23,092 nucleotides of DNA from Ignavibacteriota bacterium (GTDB taxonomy: Bacteria > Bacteroidota > Ignavibacteria > Palsa-1295), in contig JANYLL010000304.1 in NCBI GenBank assembly GCA_025357895.1, forward strand, positions 1 to 23,092. Direction: 5' to 3'. Shown here piece by piece: positions 21,216-23,092 of the stretch. The position numbers and the translations under genes are program-made. The notes beneath the pieces were generated by a model, which searched no databases, had not been told where the DNA came from, and saw nothing but the letters and a program-made list of their open reading frames with translations. Within the stretch, counting starts at the first letter, position 1. Each line of letters starts with the position of its first letter.

Positions 21216-23092
21216 CTAATGAATTATATTAACCTTCGATAAGGTGTGACCCCCTTTCGTTGTGAGGCAAAGAATATAAGTTTTGCTTGGAAGCAGTGAA
21301 GTATTTAATTCCAGGGTATATTCGCCCGGATCACGCTTGCCTTGGAAGATGCTTAGACATTCATTGCCAAGAATATCATAAAGAATCAGCGTGGCATCGG
21401 TTCGCTGACTGATAGAATACCGGATAGTAACACGATCATTTGAAGACTTTGAAACCTGAAGTAACGAGGAGTTTTCTGGTCTTGCAAAATTTTCTCCAAA
21501 CTGTGTAAGCGGTGCGGAGATCACACCGGCATTCGTACCTGCATAAAGGTTGCGATTAGCAGATGTAAAAGTATTTACTGAAACTGCATCAGCCGATTGT
21601 TGGAATAACCAAGAGCTGCCATTATCTGAAGATACATAAATCCCGGTTTTGGTCCCTGCAACTACAATAAGTTCATTAGACCAGAGACTTTCAACATTGA
21701 GCGAATCACCTGTCACTAACTGCGATCCTATTGTACCATTTACTGATCGATAAATACCGCTGTCAGTAGCAATAAATAGGTTAGATCCTTTTTTTATTAC
21801 AGCCTGAATTATCGGGTTTTTGATTCCGATATTCAACGGTGTCCACCCTGCATTATCATCGTAGGTAAAGATGGTATGGTTTGAAGCAACATAGACAATT
21901 CCACTGTCAGTGAAAATTGAATTGGAAATACTATTTGAGAAAAGCTTCCAGCTATCTCCATTGTCAGTAGAATGGAAAACTCCGCTGTCGCCGCTTATAA
22001 GAATTCCTGTCTCCTTATATAACGCAATGGCTAAAACTGACATAATAGGAACACCATTATTTAGTTGCTTCCACGATGCTCCACCATCAATTGAGCGATG
22101 AATGCCACCTTTCCCTTGTTTTGGAATTGCATCTGTTCCGGCAAAAAGCATAGTGCCGACACCGAGGAGTGCGTTAACATTGGGACGAGTAAATCCTTTC
22201 TTGCTATTTTCCCAGTGATTGCCTTTATCATACGTGGAAAATACGTAAGCGCCTTTTGATCCTGCAAATACTTTACCATTAAATGATGTAAGAGAAACTA
22301 TAGAAGGTTTTGGCAGCCCGGTACTTGAAGTCGTCCATGAATTTCCGTTATCGGTGGATGAAGAAATGCCAAGAGATGTTCCTGCAAAAAGTTGTGTGCC
22401 AATAGAGAATAATGAATAGATAGAAAGATCGGTTAATCCGCTATTGACAAGTTGCCAAGATGTGCCGTCATCACTTGATCGATAAATACCAACACCGGAA
22501 TTAAAATTAGTTGCTCCGGCAAAAAAGGTTTTATTATCACTGCTTACCAGAAGAGAAGATACTATGTCATCCGAATGCATACCGGCGCGTGAGGAAATCC
22601 AAGTGGCTCCGCTATCAGTGGAAATAAAGACACCTGCATCTGTTCCGGCAAGAATTTTATTATCTTTTACAGCGAAAGTATGCACAGGTTGGTTCGCGAT
22701 ATCTCCGCCAGATTCTCTCCACGAAAATCCATTGTCTGAAGACCGGATTATTCCCGCTCCTTCAGCTGCAATAAGTACGTTTCCCATTGCGACCATGGTA
22801 GTGACCGATTTATTTTCAATTCCGCCGGAATTTACGTGCTCCCAATATATTCCTTCATCTTTTGTGCGGTAAAGCCCATCACCTCCTAAGCAGGCATAAA
22901 GTGTTCCGTTAAGATTCTTTAATGCATAGATGTAAATAAAGAGGGGAAACCCTGAGTCCCGCACGATCCATGAGTTACCGCCATCTAACGAAACCGTAAA
23001 ACCTCCGGCACCTCCGACAAATATTTTTCCGTCTTTAGACGAAATATCACTGACAATTTTTGGTACTCCGGGCACCGGAAGCCACAAACTCC
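21216..23092 (-). CDS. Asp-box repeat protein with T9SS sorting domain (5' end outside window)
   Basis: The frame is open through the window edge, so the start and signal peptide are missing; at least 624 residues are visible. About eleven Asp-box/YCF48-like motifs recur every ~40 residues (SLDGGNSW, SSDNGFSW, STDSGATW, SSDDGTSW, STDNGNSW, SIDGGASW, STDNGDSW, SSDNGSSW), each followed by a strand of the LFAGT type. This pattern suggests one or two beta-propellers of the sortilin/photosystem-II-stability-factor type. The last ~80 residues form a type-A T9SS sorting domain (LILYDILGNECLSIF, KRDPGEYTLELNTSLLPSKTYILCL). It is the most regular Asp-box protein in the window and is similar in design to the protein at 4943-7078. 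Binding or enzymatic role unknown. Confidence 0.86.
   Translation of the reverse strand, partial: SLWLPVPGVPKIVSDISSKDGKIFVGGAGGFTVSLDGGNSWIVRDSGFPLFIYIYALKNLNGTLYACLGGDGLYRTKDEGIYWEHVNSGGIENKSVTTMVAMGNVLIAAEGAGIIRSSDNGFSWRESGGDIANQPVHTFAVKDNKILAGTDAGVFISTDSGATWISSRAGMHSDDIVSSLLVSSDNKTFFAGATNFNSGVGIYRSSDDGTSWQLVNSGLTDLSIYSLFSIGTQLFAGTSLGISSSTDNGNSWTTSSTGLPKPSIVSLTSFNGKVFAGSKGAYVFSTYDKGNHWENSKKGFTRPNVNALLGVGTMLFAGTDAIPKQGKGGIHRSIDGGASWKQLNNGVPIMSVLAIALYKETGILISGDSGVFHSTDNGDSWKLFSNSISNSIFTDSGIVYVASNHTIFTYDDNAGWTPLNIGIKNPIIQAVIKKGSNLFIATDSGIYRSVNGTIGSQLVTGDSLNVESLWSNELIVVAGTKTGIYVSSDNGSSWLFQQSADAVSVNTFTSANRNLYAGTNAGVISAPLTQFGENFARPENSSLLQVSKSSNDRVTIRYSISQRTDATLILYDILGNECLSIFQGKRDPGEYTLELNTSLLPSKTYILCLTTKGGHTLSKVNIIH

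Overview
The window looks like chromosomal DNA from the Bacteroidota/Chlorobiota/Ignavibacteriota side of the tree (an Ignavibacteria- or Kapabacteria-like organism would fit). Three things point there. Four secreted proteins end in type-A C-terminal sorting domains of the type IX secretion system (T9SS). Most starts lack a Shine-Dalgarno sequence (amtB is the clear exception). Four genes carry the Bacteroidetes-type -7 promoter motif TAnnTTTG shortly upstream. This placement is inference; no rRNA or other phylogenetic marker is present. I see no tRNA, rRNA, CRISPR array, insertion sequence, phage genes or integron.

Layout. 1-314: AT-rich intergenic DNA. 315-638 (+): small membrane-anchored CxxC/CxxC protein. 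644-733: a 90-bp imperfect palindrome that runs into the longest possible start of the next gene. 746-1741 (+): tRNA-dihydrouridine synthase. 1747-2970 (-): MacB/FtsX-type ABC permease with no ATPase in view. 2971-3675: gene-poor DNA holding two diverged copies of one hairpin/T-tract element and a strong terminator. 3676-4941 (+): secreted Het-C-like (zinc-dependent phospholipase C-like) protein. 4943-7078 (-): Asp-box T9SS cargo. 7109-8338 (-): AmtB ammonium channel. 8434-9801 (-): oxygen-dependent protoporphyrinogen oxidase. 10008-11681 (+): secreted repeat protein with a conserved C-terminal module. 11704-11788: a three-stem inverted repeat. 11900-13840 (+): propeller-like T9SS cargo. 13841-14477: AT-rich gap with terminators. 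14478-15917 (-): TPR-like helical protein. 16128-16389 (+): remnant of an M16 peptidase/lipoprotein gene. 16443-18287 (-): parallel beta-helix T9SS cargo. 18354-21125 (-): AsmA-like protein built of four long repeats. 21216-23092 (-, runs off the edge): Asp-box T9SS cargo.

How it fits together. This is mostly a patchwork of single-gene units, with housekeeping genes (dus, amtB, hemY, ABC permease, AsmA-like) interspersed with envelope and secreted proteins. Two convergent pairs are packed tail to tail with 5 bp and 1 bp between them. I found no defence, biosynthetic or other multi-gene system. The most original signals are non-coding or architectural: the paired hairpin elements at 3.2 and 3.45 kb, the palindrome before dus, the three-stem repeat at 11.7 kb, the decayed M16 gene, and the fourfold repeat in the AsmA-like protein.
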